The translations under genes were made by a program, and so were the position numbers. Below are positions 4,862 to 6,223 of a stretch of 6,223 nucleotides of DNA, piece after piece. Origin of the DNA: Chitinophagaceae bacterium (GTDB lineage Bacteria > Bacteroidota > Bacteroidia > Chitinophagales > Chitinophagaceae); the NCBI GenBank assembly GCA_025924755.1, contig JAICHT010000216.1, forward strand, positions 1-6,223, written 5' to 3'. Numbering within the stretch: position 1 is the stretch's first letter; each line of letters starts with the position of its first letter. Under the pieces are notes generated by a model. That model ran no database searches and was not told the origin of the DNA. It saw nothing but the letters and a program-made list of their open reading frames with translations.

Positions 4862-5893
4862 ATGAAAAACGCAGTTAGTAATACCCAATTGATTTTATTT
4901 TTCCTATTGGTGAATTTTTCCTTTGGCTGCAGCAATAATCAGTCTGCTACTCCTGATAAAAAAGCGACAACAACTACAGCAACCACACCTAATCAGCCCG
5001 AGCAACGGAAGGATTTGGATACCGCAGCTTATAACCGGATTTTAAAAGAGTTAGCCAACGGAGATACTACCGGAAAATGGCCGGCTAAAGCGCCGTATCC
5101 CTTGCCGGGAGCGGTTTTGCCTTTTCACCGTATTGTGGCATTTTACGGAAATCTTTATTCAAAAAGAATGGGCATATTAGGTGAGATTCCTAAAGAGGAA
5201 ATGCTTAAAAAATTGCAGGGAGAAGTTGCAAAATGGCAGGCTGCTGATAAGTCGCTTCCGGTGATACCGGCTTTACACTATGTGGCCGTTACTGCACAGG
5301 GGGCTCCGGGCAAAGATCGCATGTATCGTGCCCGTATGCCTTTTAAACAAATAGATACTATATTAAACTGGGCCAAAGAAATCAACGCTCTGGTTTTTTT
5401 GGATATCCAGGTAGGGCATAGCACCGTAAAAAATGAAGTGCCGCAGTTAGAACCTTATTTAAAAATGCCAAATGTGAATTTAGGTATTGACCCGGAATTT
5501 TCCATGAAAGGTGGCGAAGTGCCCGGAAGCAAAATAGGGACCTATAATGCAGATGATGTAAATAATGCTATTGATTTTTTAGCCGATATTGTAAGGAAAA
5601 ACAACCTGCCACCCAAAATTTTAATTGTGCACCGGTTTACTGAGGGAATGATCCGTGGATATGATAAAATAAAAAAAGTTCCGGAAGTGCAGATAGTAAT
5701 GGATATGGATGGATGGGGCGATAAAACTTTGAAAAAGTCATCATACATTTTATATATCCACAACAACCCGGTAGAGTTTGCAGGATTTAAATTGTTTTAT
5801 AAAAATGATATCCGTAAAGATCCGAACGGCATGTACACACCGGAAGAAGTTTTAAAGTTTACACCGAAACCTATTTATATTCAGTATCAATAA
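4862..5893 (+). CDS. Lipoprotein of unknown function with a probable barrel-like domain
   Basis: This 343-residue protein begins with a lipoprotein signal: MKN, a hydrophobic core ILFFLLVNFS, then FSFGC with lipidated C23. A low-complexity Thr/Ala/Gln linker (about 24-50) follows, typical of a tether. The folded part (about 52-343) alternates predicted strands and helices. Motifs at strand ends are LPFHRIVAFYGN (86-97), PALHY (136-140), FLDIQVG (179-185), GIDPEFSM (208-215), VHRFTEG (256-262), DMDGWG (281-286) and FAGFKLFYKND (307-317). Acidic and His/Arg residues after strands (D181, D210, E212, H257, R258, E261, D281, D283) suggest a TIM-barrel enzyme, perhaps acting on glycans. This is inference. 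I recall related uncharacterised proteins in other phyla but no named family. ATG 4862 is preferred over ATG 4835, which would add MILEYLCRL before a good signal peptide. A terminator follows 19 bases after the stop. Confidence 0.88.
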   Translation: MKNAVSNTQLILFFLLVNFSFGCSNNQSATPDKKATTTTATTPNQPEQRKDLDTAAYNRILKELANGDTTGKWPAKAPYPLPGAVLPFHRIVAFYGNLYSKRMGILGEIPKEEMLKKLQGEVAKWQAADKSLPVIPALHYVAVTAQGAPGKDRMYRARMPFKQIDTILNWAKEINALVFLDIQVGHSTVKNEVPQLEPYLKMPNVNLGIDPEFSMKGGEVPGSKIGTYNADDVNNAIDFLADIVRKNNLPPKILIVHRFTEGMIRGYDKIKKVPEVQIVMDMDGWGDKTLKKSSYILYIHNNPVEFAGFKLFYKNDIRKDPNGMYTPEEVLKFTPKPIYIQYQ

Positions 5894-5911
5894 TTTGCTT
5901 TTTTGTATTTT

Positions 5912-5950
5912 AGTATAGCCTGTAAAATTATTTACAGGCTATACTTTTTT
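5912..5950 (+). terminator. Intrinsic terminator after the lipoprotein gene
   Basis: AGTATAGCCTGTAAA (5912-5926) and TTTACAGGCTATACT (5931-5945) pair perfectly over 15 bases around the loop ATTA, and a run of six T bases (5945-5950) follows. The opposite strand lacks a T-run after the stem, so it mainly terminates plus-strand transcription, between the lipoprotein gene and the convergent YihY gene. Confidence 0.92.
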
Positions 5951-6029
5951 ATGCCCATTGCTTTGCTTAAAGTTTAAATAAGTCGCAGGATGTATGCTAT
6001 AAAAATTGTGGTAAATCCAATATGAATAT

Positions 6030-6221
6030 TCAATCGTCCATATCATCACCCGCCTCTGTTAACTGGTAATGTATTGCATAAGGCAATGGCCTGATTGGCA
6101 TATGGCGATGGGTGCCCCAAACCTTGGTAAATGCAGCGCCATAGTATAAAATAAGGGAAGAATAGAACACAAAAAGCAGCAATAATACCACAGAACCTGA
6201 AGCCCCGTATATGGTATTGAT
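6030..6221 (-). CDS. YihY/BrkB family inner-membrane protein, C-terminal part
   Basis: The gene enters from the right edge and ends at TGA (6032-6030), giving 63 complete C-terminal residues. The pattern INTIYGASGSVVLLLLFVFYSSLILYYGAAFTKVW fits the last membrane helix of YihY/BrkB (UPF0761) proteins. There, a YGAAGS turn precedes a helix ending in a Tyr/Ser-Leu-Ile-Gly-Ala-Glu-Phe-Thr-like motif; here Ala replaces the usual Glu (YYGAAFTKV). A cytoplasmic tail HRHMPIRPLPYAIHYQL and an acidic end EAGDDMDD follow. The family is made of polytopic inner-membrane proteins, once annotated as ribonuclease BN in error, with unclear function. The N-terminal part, about 80 percent of a typical member, lies outside the window. 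No terminator is visible after its stop. Confidence 0.85.
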   Translation of the reverse strand: MNTIYGASGSVVLLLLFVFYSSLILYYGAAFTKVWGTHRHMPIRPLPYAIHYQLTEAGDDMDD

Positions 6222-6223
6222 AT

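Noticed and set aside
5542..5766. 74-residue minus-strand frame inside the lipoprotein gene
   Set aside because: It is antisense to motif-rich coding sequence and has no start signals.
5951..6029. Gap between the terminator and the YihY gene end
   Set aside because: No gene, second terminator or repeat that I can support was seen here.
1..6223. CRISPR array, insertion sequence, tRNA, rRNA, toxin-antitoxin pair or phage defence system
   Set aside because: No direct-repeat array, transposase, terminal inverted repeats, tRNA-like fold or known defence motif was found on either strand.

Overview
The window looks like ordinary chromosome from a Bacteroidota bacterium, most likely a member of Chitinophagaceae or a near relative. 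This is inferred from three things: AT-rich intergenic DNA, four matches to the Bacteroidota -7 promoter element TAnnTTTG just upstream of genes, and the mix of conserved proteins. I see no rRNA, tRNA, CRISPR array, insertion sequence, phage gene or attachment site.

Layout. The left edge holds the last 31 codons of an unidentified plus-strand gene. A complete cation diffusion facilitator (CDF) transporter of the ZnT9-like type follows (169-1080, +). It converges on a minus-strand hypothetical gene (1102-1383). Upstream of that gene on the same strand are a hairpin and a 42-residue single-membrane-segment micro-gene (1521-1649, -). Next come a CDGSH iron-sulfur protein (1846-2073, +), a TMEM175-family potassium-channel-like membrane protein (2110-2724, -), a YbjQ/UPF0145 protein (2857-3177, -) and a small exported protein (3271-3579, -). 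An apparent two-gene operon on the minus strand has a DUF1415 protein (4159-4704) first and a 157-residue conserved hypothetical protein (3657-4130) second. The right part has a lipoprotein of unknown function (4862-5893, +) with a strong intrinsic terminator behind it. It converges on the C-terminal end of a YihY/BrkB-family membrane protein that runs off the right edge (6030-6221, -).

How the genes relate. Most are single transcription units with short AT-rich leaders. Only the DUF1415 and 157-residue genes look firmly co-transcribed. Several neighbours have ion- or metal-related families (CDF metal transport, CDGSH iron-sulfur cluster, TMEM175 potassium channel, YbjQ putative metal-binding fold). 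They lie on different strands with separate promoters, so a shared function is speculation.

I did not find a convincing new system. The most useful leads are the lipoprotein with a probable barrel-like catalytic domain, the DUF1415 operon partner, the membrane micro-gene, the CDF metal-site variant, and a 13-base promoter sequence shared by two neighbouring genes.
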